A DNA stretch of 64,000 nt from Okapia johnstoni. Taxonomy: Eukaryota; Chordata; Mammalia; Artiodactyla; Giraffidae. The notes beneath the pieces are model-generated. The model was not told the DNA's origin, searched no databases, and was given only the letters and a program-made list of their open reading frames with translations. This document shows positions 33,325 through 44,038 of this stretch, one piece after another. Both the position numbers and the translations under genes were made by a program. The DNA lies in the NCBI GenBank assembly GCA_024291935.2, contig CM044322.1:67323405-67387404 (forward strand). Reading direction: 5' to 3'. Each line of letters begins with the position of its first letter. Position 1 is the stretch's first letter.

Positions 33325-33885
33325 TGTGAAATTAAAAGACGGTTACTCTTGGAAGGAAAGTTATGAACAACTTAGACAGCATATTAAAAAGCAGAGACAT
33401 TACTTTCCCAACAAAGGTCCATCTAGTCAAGCCTATGGTTTTTCCAGTGGTCATGTATGGATGTGAGAGTTGGACTATAAAGAAAGCTGAGCACCAAAGA
33501 ATTGATGCTTTTGAACTGTGTTGTTGGAGAAGACTCTTGAGAGCCCCTTAGGACTGCAAGGAGATCCAACCAGTCCATCCTAAAGGAGATCAGTCCTGGG
33601 TGTTCATTGGAAGGACTGATGTTGAAGCTGAAACTTCAATACTTTGGCCACCTCATGCGAAGAGCTGACTCATTTGAAAAGACCCTGATGCTGGGAAAGA
33701 TTGAGGGCAGGAGGAGAAGGGGTCGACAGAGGATGAGATGATTGGATGGCATCACCGACTCAATGAAAATGAGTTTGGGTGGACTGTGGGAGTTGTTGAT
33801 GGACAGGGAGGCGTGGCATGCTGCGATTCATGGGGTCGCAAAGAGTCGGGCACGACTGAGCGACTGAACTGAACTGAACTGATGA
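33325..33885 (+). mobile_element. BovB 3' fragment
   Basis: Plus orientation C-terminal ORF2 and 3' end, from 'gtgaaattaaaagacggtt' to the closing (ACTGA)n at 33865-33883. The C-terminal frame is open over 33363-33551 but ends at a stop. Confidence 0.9.
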
Positions 33886-34627
33886 TGATACATGGTAGAC
33901 TGTAGAAGAATTCTTATCCCCTCTCTAACTTATGATGCTAATTTTGAGTATTCATTTAAGCTTTCCCTGACTACTTATTATAACATGCTCTATCATAGTA
34001 AAGAAAAATTATCTAATGTTATCTTGGATGTAGCTTGGGTAATAGAAAGCACAAAGGTTGAAATTTTGTGATTAATTTTCAAGAGTAAGAAAACCTATCT
34101 AGCAGCTTAAATAGGCAATCATTCCTCATTGCAGTAAATCCATGATTATTAAATGATACAGATGACAGATTTTTTTTTTACAACTTGAGCTCTGTGTAGC
34201 TTTTCTCAAAATTTGCTCTCAGACATATTGGAATGGACTCTACTTGTGGAACAGAAAATTGACACAATCTGGTCTTTCCCTTGGTGTTGATAAACCTTAA
34301 AAAAGTAGTGGTTTAAAGATTTGGACTCTTTCCAAGTTGGTCTTAATTTTGGTTTACTACCCAGCATAGAGCATTCCTGGGACTTCTTTAACCCTTATCA
34401 TTCTTTAACATGAAAATACATAGCTGTGGAATGGTAATAAATATCTTAAATAACATGAAAATATGTAACTTTGGCACAATAGTAAATATCTTAAATGGTA
34501 CTGAGTCACTATATGGTCTCTCCTTTGGTCACTGGTATGCAAAACTGAGCTTGCAAGTCTGGACTCTTCTGATTTGACAAGATGACTCATTTTGCATAGT
34601 TCAAATTGATCAACTGATATTAGACTC
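33886..34627. other. Unassigned AT-rich sequence
   Basis: No recognised feature, apart from a short imperfect duplication 'acatgaaaata...ggtaataaatatcttaaat' at 34409-34450 and 34453-34500. Confidence 0.45.
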
Positions 34628-34840
34628 AATTCGATGGGAAAGTTGCTCAGTTGTGTCTGACTCTTAGGAGCCCCATGGACTGTAGTCTGTCAGGCTCCTC
34701 TGCCCATGGAATTCTCCAGGCCAAAATACTGGAGTGGGTAGCTGTTCCTTTGTCCAGGGGATCTTCCCAACCCAGGGATCAAACCCAGGTCACCCACATT
34801 ACAGGTGACATCTTTACCATCTGAGCCACAAGGGAAACTA
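34628..34840 (-). mobile_element. Bov-tA SINE
   Basis: Minus orientation: 'gttgctcagttgtgtctgac', 'ggatcaaacccaggtcaccc', 'gagccacaagggaaac'. First of four SINEs in a row. Confidence 0.9.
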
Positions 34841-34854
34841 CCCAGTCCAGTATT

Positions 34855-34992
34855 CTTCATCTTCCCTGGTAATTCAGCTGTTGAAGACTCAGCCTGCGAT
34901 GAGGGAAACTTGGATTCAATCCCTGGGTTGGGAAGATGCCCTGGAGAAGGGAAAGGCTACCCACTCCAGTATTCTGGCCTGGAGAATTCCAT
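34855..34992 (+). mobile_element. Truncated Bov-tA SINE
   Basis: Plus orientation head and part of the body: 'cttccctggtaattcagctg' to 'tattctggcctggagaattcc'. Confidence 0.88.
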
Positions 34993-34996
34993 TTTT

Positions 34997-35215
34997 GGGC
35001 TTCTCTGGTGGCTCAGATGGCAAAGAATCTGCCCACAGTGAAGGAGATCTGGGTTCATCCCTGGGTTGGGAAGATCCACTGGAGAAGAGAATGATTACCC
35101 ACTCCACATTCTTGCCTGGAGAACCGCATGGAGAGAGGAGCCTGGCGGGCTACAATCCATAGTGTCTCAAAGAGTTGGGCATGACTGAATGACTTTCATC
35201 ATCATCACCTCTTAC
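34997..35215 (+). mobile_element. Bov-tA SINE
   Basis: Plus orientation, complete: 'gggcttctctggtggctcag' to 'gttgggcatgactgaatgac', with a CATCATCATC tail. Confidence 0.9.
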
Positions 35216-35216
35216 G

Positions 35217-35430
35217 GGGCTTCCCTGGTAGTTTAGCTGCTAAAGAATCTACCTGCAATGTAGGAGACCTCGGTTTGATTCCGAGGTCAGGAAGATCCCC
35301 TGGAGGAGGGCATGGCAATCCACTCCAGAATTCTTGGATGGAGAAGCCCCATGAACAGAGGAGCCTGGCAGGCTATAGTCCATGAAGTTGCAAAGAGTTG
35401 GACATGACTGAGCGACTAGGCACACACTAT
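35217..35430 (+). mobile_element. Bov-tA SINE
   Basis: Plus orientation, complete: 'ggggcttccctggtagttta' to 'acatgactgagcgactaggc'. It follows the previous SINE directly. Confidence 0.9.
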
Positions 35431-36299
35431 GAGAAAACCTAAAAACACTGGTAGATTATTGTAGTCTCATATAACCTAAGTTCTTACAACTTACCATATA
35501 TGATTATGAGCTGATTTGGGGGTGAGTTGACTCTTAAGGTAGAAATACCTGTTTGTGTACTAGGTTGTTTCTAGAGGTACGTTTAAAACATTTTGTTATA
35601 TTTCATTGATATTTATTGTATTTTAGAAGTTTTTTGAAAGTGTAAATGTACTTAAAGGAATCCAGGATGTAGATGTATAAAATACAGGCATTCTATCTAA
35701 CTTTTTTTTTTTTGCCTGTAGTTGGTGCCAAGAGACATAGCAATAATGTAAAAAAAAGAGTCTTTCCTTTAACTCACATCAAGTTCATGGAATAATGCCT
35801 ACAAGCTGAGAGCTCTAGCTACCAGAGACCCTAACCACCCTGAGACTGCTTCAACCTCTGTTACTGTGATGTCTTGAAACATGGTCTGCAGAAAAGAAAT
35901 GGATCCCTGGCAACTATTTCCAATATTTAGCTACCAAAATAGCAAATAATACTAGAGACAATTATGTGTGGGTGCTGTCAGTATCTATGAGTATGTTTGT
36001 ATAATTTTATATTTTAGGTTAGTGAAAAAACTTAAATGCTCCTATAAAATACATTGCTCAGTTAATATTAATTTTGTTTTTCAGTTACCTTAATACATAT
36101 CAAATACACAAATATGTGCACATAACTAAAAATCTAACAATTTAATAATAAAAGTATACAAATAAGCCACAATAATGAGGTAATAAAAAACCCTAGAAAA
36201 TAATTTATAGAACAAATAATAATTAAATCAAAATTGAAACCTAAAACTATGCTCAGTTAGAGATGAAGACACCAAGTTTGTTAAACATTAAACAGAATT
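35431..36299. other. Unassigned AT-rich sequence
   Basis: No gene or repeat recognised. Confidence 0.45.
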
Positions 36300-36722
36300 A
36301 TACAGAGTGAAGTAAGCCAGAAAGAAAAACACCAATACAGTATACTAACACATATATATGGAATTAAGTAAATCGGTAAAGATAACCCTGTATGCGAGAC
36401 AGCAAAAGAGACACGTATAGAACTGTATTTTGGATGCTATGGGAGAGGGCGAGGGCGGGATGATATGGGAGAATGACACTGAAGCATGTAAATTATCATT
36501 TGTGAAACGAATCGCCAGTCCAGGTTCAATACATGATACAGGGTGCTCGGGGCTGGTGCACTGGGATGACCCAGAGGGATGGGATGGAGAGGGAGGTGGG
36601 AGGGGGGTTCTGGAAGGGGAACACATGTACACCCATGGCAGATTCATGTCAATGTATGGCAAAACCAATACAATATTGTAAAGTAAAAAATAGATAAATA
36701 AATAAATTTAAATTAAAAAGAG
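36300..36722 (+). mobile_element. Ruminant L1 3' end
   Basis: Plus orientation L1 ORF2 end and 3'UTR ('cagagtgaagtaagccagaaag', 'agggtgctcggggctggtgc', 'ggtggtgggaggggggttct'-like block), ending in 'atagataaataaataaattt', the poly-A signal and tail. Strongly 5'-truncated. Confidence 0.9.
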
Positions 36723-37249
36723 ACATGTAGTTAACTTATAAATGGAAAATTAATGGAAATTAATACACCAAAAACAAAGAAAATTGAGCCTGTAAAATGT
36801 ATTAAACAGTTCAGGAACTGATGGCTTTAAAAAAGATGAAATGGTTTCTGATAAATATAAACAAAGATGAAAAGAGTAAAAAAAATAGTAACTAAAATGG
36901 AACAGCTAAATTATGTGTGTGTGTGTGTGCGTGTGTGTGTATATGACAAGATTGTGGTTGTAATTCAATGAATTTGAGTATCTTGCAACAAATAATACTC
37001 AAGCAGAGCCAGAATTTCATAAAATTAATCCAGTGAAGTACAAATAACTCCATTTTTGCATTCTTGTAGGGCAGGTCTACAAACAACAAATTCCTTGAAC
37101 TTTTGTTTACCTTGATTTTTTTTAATTGAAGTCTAGTTGACTTACAGTTCTGTGTTAGAAACAGGTTTACAGCAAAGTGCTTCAGTTGTGTGTTTATATA
37201 TATGTGTCTATATATATGTATATTCTTTTTCAGATTATTTTTCATTGTA
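36723..37249. other. Unassigned, with a GT microsatellite
   Basis: AT-rich; a GT repeat with one interruption lies at 36914-36942. Nothing else recognised. Confidence 0.45.
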
Positions 37250-39640
37250 GGTTATTGCAAAATATTGAATATAGTTCTGTATGCTATAAACTGTTTTAAT
37301 TTCTTATTGATTTAGAAATTTTGCTCATCAGATATGGATTTCAGTGGATTATTTTGTTGCTATTATCCAGCAGTTTAGGAATGCCACCCCACAGCTTTCT
37401 GGCCTCCATCAGTTTTGCTAAGAAATTGACACTTAATGTTGTCAACAGCTTGTTTGTGGTAAGTAGCTTCTCTCCTTTTGATTTCAGGGTGCTCTCTTTG
37501 TCTTTTGACAGTTTGATTATAATGTGTCTCAATGTGGATACTGTTGTATTCATTCTTCTTGGAGTTCATTACATATCCTGTTTGTGTAAAATCATGTCTT
37601 CCACCAAATTTGGGAAGCTTTCAGCCACTGTATCATCATATACTGTGTCACTTTCTCTTCTCCCCCTGGGACTCCTAGTCCGCATTATCAGTAAGCTTGA
37701 TGATGTCTTACGGGCCTTTTATGCTGCGTTTTCTTTTCTCTTTTTTCGTCTCTATTAGTTTTTCTTTCTGCTCCTCAGACTGGATAGCTGCAATTGATCT
37801 CTCTTATATATATACACTTTTGTCTTCCTTAAATCTCTTCTTGAAATTCTCTAGTGATTTTTTCTTTTATTTTATAAAAAGTAGTTCAAAGCTCTCCAAC
37901 TATTTTTAGGTTGCCTTCTTGATTTGATATTTATTTGATTGCTATAAGCCTTTGACTTTTTTCAAGAGTTAAGCAAAATCAATTCTGATATTTTTTGTTT
38001 ACTTTTACTGTGTTTGTAGAGAGACAAACCTATACAACAATTTTGTAACTTTTATATACTTTTCAACTCCAGAATTGTTGTTTGGTTCCTTTTTCATAGT
38101 TTCTGTGTCTTTATCAATATCTATCTTTTTTGAGGCATTATTTGTATAATGTCCTTTAGTTTTGTCCATAGTTCCCTTTACCTCTTTGTAAGACAATAGA
38201 GTCTTTTTCTAGTAAGTCCAATGTCTATACTTCCACAGAGACAACTTTGGTTTATTTTCCTATGAGTGGAGCATACATTTTTTTTTTACATGCTTCATTA
38301 TTTTTTGTTGAAACCTGAACATTTTAAGTTTTAGACTTGTTAATCCTAAAAATTAGATTCCTCTGCCACCTTGACATTTTTTGTTGTTGCTTTCTCTGCT
38401 TTGTAACTGGTTGGTTTTTTAATGAGTTTTCTAATCTATGTTTGTAAAGAATGTATTCATTGATATGTGTGGTCTGCAGTCTCTCTTCTCTTGGTTAGGT
38501 AATGTTGAAAGATGTCTTTGGATACTTATTAAATGAAAACAGAACCCAAAATTCTCTTAGTCTTTGCACACCGGCTCTTTGTTGCCAACACTCATTTATC
38601 ATCTAGCTGGCCATTTACTGACCTTGCTCAGTCTTTAATTCCTATTTGTGCAGAGCCTAAAGATCAGTCTGAAGTAAAAGTTTAGAGTCTTAGGTTCTTT
38701 GGTTTGTTTGTTTTTAACATAAATCTTTCTCTGGGTATGCACATAAATTTCTATATGTCTCTAATACTCATGTGAGATTTTCAATGCCATAAGTCTTCAA
38801 AGACTCTTTCTTCACAAATTTTCCTCTCAGACTTCTAGCAGTTTGTTATTGTTCCTCAAATTGTAATCATTTGCTTTACACAGCAGTGGGCTCTTCATTT
38901 GCCTTCCATGTTTTCTGAGAAATGCCCTTTATGCAGCCACTTTTCGGCCCTGAGAAAGTTCTGGATCAGGTGAAGCAGAGGCAAGTGATTTTGTCCGTCC
39001 TATAGGTAGGCATTAGACTAAAACAGATACAAACAACTATTTGAGAATAAGCTCAACTTTGCTTCTTCTGGAGCCAGGGGCCAGAATGACATATTGGAAT
39101 ATTGGTTGTCATTTCAAGACCATTTTGGAGCCAGGAGAGAGGGAGGACAAAGGCAAGTAAAAACACTTCAAAGCTCCCCAACTATTTTTAAGTTGCCTTC
39201 TTGATTAGGCTTTTACTTGGTTGCTATAGGCCTTTGTCTCTTCCCTGGTGGCTCAATGGTAGTGAATTTGCCTACAATTGAAGGAGAGGTAGGTTTGATC
39301 CCTGGGTTGGGAAGATTGCCTGCTGAAGGAAATGGCAACACACTTCAGTATTCTTGCCCAGGAAATCCCATGGACAGAGAAGCCTGGTGGGCTATAGTCC
39401 ATGACGTTCCAAAAGGGTCAGCCACAACAGTGACTAAACAGCAAAAATAAGCCTTTGACCATTTTTTAAATTAAGAGTTAAAAAAAAAGCAAACACTAAA
39501 TTTGACACTTTTCATTCACTTTTACTGCATTTGTAGGGGACAACCTCTTGGAACTACTACTCCACCATATTCAATGACATCAAACACAAACCATTTGCAT
39601 ATATTTTTGCATTAAAATATATCTAAAACTATTTGAATAA
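37250..39640 (-). mobile_element. Old L1 (ORF1/5' region), internally repeated
   Basis: Minus orientation text of an old L1 5' half: 'tttctctccttttgatttcagg', 'tttgattataatgtgtctc', 'gagttcattacatatcctg', then 'ctggatagctgcaattgatc'. A block at 37875-38035 recurs at 39168-39560 (see findings). The 145-codon plus-strand frame at 37321-37758 is the antisense of this element and is not a gene. Confidence 0.65.
39235..39451 (+). mobile_element. Bov-tA SINE in old L1
   Basis: Plus orientation: 'cttccctggtggctcaatgg' to 'cagccacaacagtgactaaac'. Flanked by GCCTTTG on both sides (39229 and 39452), a likely target-site duplication. Confidence 0.92.
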
Positions 39641-39710
39641 AACTAATAAATTTTCTAATATTTATTGGAGGTGTGTGTGTATTTCTGCTTATGTGTGTTT
39701 TGTTGATTTT

Positions 39711-40349
39711 GTTCAGTCGCTCAGTCCTGTTCAACTCTGTGCAATGCCATGGACTGCAGACTGCAGCACGCCAGTCAATCCTGTCCTTCACCATCGCCTG
39801 GAGCTTGCTCAAGCTCATGTCCATTGAGTTGGTGATTCCATCCAACCATCTCATCCTCTGTCGACCCCTTCTCCTTCTGCCCTCAATCTTTCCCAGCATC
39901 AAGGTCTTTTCAAATGAGTCAGCTCTTCACATCAGGTGGCCAAATACTGGAGGTTCAGCTTAAACATCAGTCATTCCAATGAATATTCAGGACTGATTTC
40001 TTTTAGGATGGAATGGTTGGATCTCCTTGCAGTCCAAGGGACTCTCAAGAGTCTTCTCCAACACCACAGGTCAAAAGCATCAATTCTTCAGTGCTCAGCT
40101 TTCCGTATAGTCCAACTCTCACATCCATATATGACTACTGGAAAAACCATAGCCTTGACTAGACGGACCTTTGTTGGCAAAGTAATGTCTCTGCTTTTTA
40201 ATATGCTGTCTAGGTTGGTCATTATCTTAATGATAATATCGGATGTCATTATCCTAATTTTTTCAATGCTGAGTTTTAAGCTAGCATTTTTTTTTTACTC
40301 TCTTCTTTCACCTTTAGTTCCTTCTTGCTTTCTGCCATGACAGTGGTGT
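39711..40349 (-). mobile_element. Host BovB of the nest, part 1 (3' part)
   Basis: Minus orientation BovB from the 3' end ('gttcagtcgctcagtcctg') up to 'tctgccatgacagtggtgt', which is just short of the RT box. Its continuation is at 51707. About 170 bp are missing near 40225. GTGT at 40346-40349 is the left copy of the provirus target duplication. Confidence 0.9.
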
Positions 40350-40816
40350 TGCAGTAGAAATTACTAGGCAGTCAGTGCATAACTCTGAAACCTCAGTCTT
40401 GTTTTCAGTAAACATCCCGCTCCATTGTCCTGAATTCCTGGAATGTGTCTTTAGTCTGATAAATTATCAGTACTCAGATCCAGAGAAGAGCAGCAATTAA
40501 ACTCTGTTCCATATGCTTGAGGGAAAAACAACTGGTGATCATTAATCTTAAGCCCATTCATCTGGCCCATGGTAAAATGGACATAAAGATGATGTTAAGT
40601 ATCTGAACCTTTAAACTGAATGTTTAGAAATAATGTGATTTAAAGGAAGGGTATAAAAACCATCTTGAGGAGACTCTTTACCGCCTCTCTATGCTGAGTG
40701 TCTATGCTGAGAGCTTTGCACTTTCCTCCTATTTAATAAATCTTATTCAGTTACTACCATGAGTGTTTGCATTCCATTCTTTGGCTTCGTGGACAAGAAC
40801 TTGGATTCCTGTCTCA
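40350..40816 (+). repeat. 5' LTR of provirus
   Basis: Starts TG and ends CA. TATAAAA at 40652-40658 and AATAAA at 40735-40740 mark the promoter and poly-A signal. It aligns with the split 3' LTR from the first bases ('tgaaacctcag' against 'tgaaactttag') through 'ttgagggaaaaacaactgg' to the end. Confidence 0.85.
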
Positions 40817-40821
40817 TCTTT

Positions 40822-40839
40822 TGGGGGCTTGTCTGGAAA
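40822..40839 (+). promoter_or_regulatory. Primer binding site, tRNA-Pro type
   Basis: TGGGGGCTTGTCTGGAAA, close to the tRNA-Pro primer site known from gammaretroviruses, with a few substitutions. It starts five bases after the LTR end. Confidence 0.75.
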
Positions 40840-41985
40840 TCCTGAACGGCTACTCAAGGTAAGCACAGACACTCACTCTCAACTCTGTCATTCATTTCTC
40901 GTTACCTAATCCAGCTGCATAGTCTCTTGAGCCACTCTGTTTCACAAGCCTTCACGAGTTCCAAAGGCAGACAGAGTTAGTAAGCAGTGGCCTCGGGTCT
41001 CGGTATTAGCCAGCAGATTGACCTGAGGGTGCTGAGCAAAATCTCTGCTAGGCTGCTGCCTCAGTGAGAACAGCAGGACATCTACCATTTCTCTTTCCGA
41101 ACATCTAGAGGTTATGAGATTTTTCACTTAAGGTAGGGTCATTTTGGAGTATGTGTAAATACTACTAACCTTGTGCACTACATAGCTTGATTTAGGGGAA
41201 CTCCAGTTCAGGCACACCCAATGTTCAAGAGCACAGCAAGTCCACCAAACTAGGCTCTCACTCTATATCTATCTCTAGGTGGAAAGGAAGATAGAGACAG
41301 GAAGAGGACAACAGTCCAGGGTAACCGGATAATGATGTCAAGACCAGGTGCACTGCAAAGTTGAGGGAAGCATACTTTATTGGTTTTTCTTTGTTCCCAG
41401 TGTGCAAGGTGGGGACACCCTCTATCAGAAGAACCAGAGAAAAGACAAAGAGCACTGGATGCTGGTCTTTTGTCTTTCAGATGGGAGAAACCTCTTCGTG
41501 CCCTACACCCAGCTCAAAGCAGATGCCTTTGGCAAGTATACTGAAGAACTAGAAGTTTAAACCGTAGACCTTGTTAAAGAAGAGTATGATCTTTTTCTGC
41601 ACCAAGGCATAGCCTCAATAGGATCTATCTGATGGTGAAAAATGGCCCCCTGAGGGCTCATTTGATTATAATACCATCCTCCAACTAGACCTCTTTTGTA
41701 GACAAGAAGGAAAATGGTCAGAAGTGCCATATATACAGGTTTTGTCTTGAGAGAGAAAACCCTCTTATCCAGGAGTTGTGGGCTTGCTACTTCTATGCTG
41801 CCTATAACTTCCTCCAAGTCCTCAGGCCCAAACTGTTGCCCTTAACCAGAGCTGCCCAAACCTAGCCCATAGGAGCCTCCACAATCTCTGGTAATGCCTT
41901 GGGCACCAGCAGCAGCTCCTTCCCCAGTGGCTCCTAACCCAACACTGGTGATGTCTAGGCTAGATCCTTCCCTCCTTCCATTACA
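40840..41985 (+). pseudogene. Provirus leader and matrix-region remains
   Basis: The leader includes a GGTAAGC splice-donor-like site near 40858. A Pro/Ala-rich linker typical of the gag region before capsid can be sensed at 41825-42000 with frame changes. The open frame at 41348-41560 could not be placed in a known gag part. Heavily decayed. Confidence 0.45.
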
Positions 41986-41989
41986 AGAA

Positions 41990-42640
41990 GCTCCTAATGG
42001 GGACTTGGGAGCCACAGGAGTCCATGTTCCTTTCCCCCTCTGAAATTTAAGGCAAATTAAATGAGACCTAGGAAGCTTTACTGAAGATCCCGACAATTAT
42101 ATAAGTGTTTTCCAGGGTCTAAACCAATCTTTGACACGGCATGGAAAGACATTATGCTAACCCTGACTAGTACCCTTACTGACAATGAAAGAAGTAGTAA
42201 TTAAAAAGGCCCTGGGATGGGGAGATGAATGGTATGCTACTAGCACGCAGGGGAGACCTGAGAGTGAATCAGCCTGGTTACCTACTGGGCTCCAAGCAGT
42301 GCTCATAGCCGATCCTAATTGGGCACATGACAAAGACAGTGATGACTGGAAGAGAGTTCACTTTATCACTTGCATTAAGGAAGGCTTAAAAAAATCACTA
42401 GCTAAGCCCTTAGACTACTCCAAACTATCTGGAGTGACTCAGGAAAAGGAGGAAATTCACACAGCTTTTCTGGAAAGGCTCAGGGAGGCACGGAGAAAGC
42501 ACACTAATTTGGACCCAGATGCCCCAAACTTATTCTTAAAGACAAATTTATTACTCAGTTGGCTCCAGATATCCAGAGGAAACTCCAAAAACTGGCCTTT
42601 GGTCCCCATATAGATTTAGAGGGACTCCTTGAAGGAAAGT
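41990..42640 (+). pseudogene. gag capsid (p30-like) remnant
   Basis: The frame 42185-42613 carries the gammaretroviral capsid signature: a Trp-rich stretch, then a segment resembling the major homology region (QEKEE...FLERLREARRKHT...DP) near 42440-42520. Upstream codons to 41990 belong to the same domain but have stops and a frame change. No intact gag. Confidence 0.8.
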
Positions 42641-42837
42641 AATACTGTTCAAAATAGCCTGGAGTTAAAACTCCCCTCCAGGTCCTCCCCACCATTCTAT
42701 GCAAAACAAAGAACTCTGACCCGAAGAAAAAAAATGGACATTAAGGTTGATCACGCCCAGCTCCAGGCTGGTCCCAGCTGGTCTCCAGAATACCTTGCCG
42801 CAGCCATTTAAGAGATAACTACTCGGAACAGTTCCCT

Positions 42838-43045
42838 GGCTTCCCTGTGGCTCAGACAGTAAAGCGTCTGTCTACAATGCAGGAGACCTGGGTTCAATCC
42901 CTCGGTCAGGAAGATCTCCTGGAGAAGGAAATGGCAACCCATTCCAGTATTCTTGCCGGGAAAATCCCATGGACGGAGGAGCCTGGTAGGGCTACAGTCC
43001 ATGGGGTCCCAAAGAGTTCGACATGACTGAGCGACTTCATTCACT
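42838..43045 (+). mobile_element. Bov-tA SINE in gag
   Basis: Plus orientation, complete: 'ggcttccctgtggctcagac' to 'cgacatgactgagcgacttc'. It lies between the capsid and nucleocapsid parts. Confidence 0.93.
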
Positions 43046-43300
43046 CCAAATAACTTTGGAGAAGAACAGGCCCCCTTAACAGCAGATGTCCACATATATG
43101 CCTATATATACTTACTTTTTTCTTGGGTTAGTGCAGCAGCTCACTAATCTGACTGCTGCCCCTTCTCGCCTCATTAAAGGTGGATCTGTTCCGTAAAGTG
43201 CCGTTCTCCTTTTTCCGAACCTCGCCTCCTCTAACTCCCTTACCCTACACTGGTAAGAGCTGCCACGTCAGTATTCTTAAATAGAAATCATGATGAACCT
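43046..43300. other. Short unassigned stretch in the provirus
   Basis: Between the SINE and the nucleocapsid. Contains 'cctcattaaaggtggatctg' and pyrimidine-rich text unlike gag coding sequence; perhaps part of another insertion. Confidence 0.3.
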
Positions 43301-43600
43301 AAAGAAAAAGAGAATAGAGATAAGAGAAAGGCCGAAGCTCTCATTATGGCCCTACAAGGAGTTAACTTTAGGGCTACAAAGGTGGGACCATACAAGCAAA
43401 GACCTGGAGTCTGTTTCTGTTGTGGCAAGGACGGACACTTTAACGAACAATGCCCCCAAGGCAAGCAGAGGCCACCACCAAGGCCTTGCCCCACTTGCAA
43501 GGGAGATCACTGGAAGAGGAACATCCTCAGGGACGTAGGTTACAGGGGTCAGAAACCCAAGATCAAGATTGACGGAGCCCAGGGCTTCCCACTTTGACTC
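43300..43600 (+). pseudogene. gag nucleocapsid remnant with zinc knuckle
   Basis: A CX2CX4HX4C zinc knuckle is intact at 43412-43453. A second, incomplete Cys/His motif follows (CPTCKGDHW near 43485-43511). The downstream frame leads into the protease after a stop. Confidence 0.85.
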
Positions 43601-43829
43601 CTGCCCTCATCACCACACAGGAGCCTCAGGTGACACTAACTGGAGGAGGCCATCCTGTTAAATTCGTACTGGATACACGAGCCGCTTTCTCAACCCTCCT
43701 GTGTAATCTGGGTCCTCCTACTAAGTCAGCTACTAAACGTGGCATTTCTGGAAAGCCAATTACAAAATGCTTTACACAACAGTTGAGTTGCAACTGAGAT
43801 TCTATTCTTGTTTTTTACATGCATATGTG
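43600..43829 (+). pseudogene. Protease remnant, N-terminal part
   Basis: A retroviral aspartic protease. The active-site codons at 43672-43683 read DTRA where DTGA is expected. The flap-region text follows to about 43797, then a stop. The domain is cut at about 43829 by an insertion; its end resumes near 45120. Confidence 0.82.
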
Positions 43830-44038
43830 GATGTGCTCAGTCGTGTCCACCTCTCCGACTCTAAGATCCCAGGGACTTCAGGCTCCTCTGTCCAAGGGAT
43901 TTTCCAAGCACGAGTACAGGAGGGGGTTGCCATTTCCTCCTCCAGGGGATCTCCCCGACTCAGGGACCGAACTAGCATCTTTTGCGTCTGCCTGCATTAG
44001 CAAGCTGATTCTTTACTACTGCGCCACTTGGGAATCCC
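43830..44038 (-). mobile_element. Bov-tA SINE in protease
   Basis: Minus orientation: 'tggatgtgctcagtcgtgtcc', 'ggggatctccccgactcagg', reversed head 'gcgccacttgggaatcccac'. Diverged. It abuts the GC-rich block. Confidence 0.85.

Noticed and set aside
37321..37758. 145-codon plus-strand frame with hydrophobic segments
   Set aside because: It is the antisense of an old L1; the Leu/Phe/Ser-rich composition comes from reversed A-rich L1 sequence.
41348..41560. Two overlapping frames of 63-70 codons in the provirus leader
   Set aside because: Neither could be matched to matrix or a host gene, and both end quickly; left as unassigned provirus sequence.
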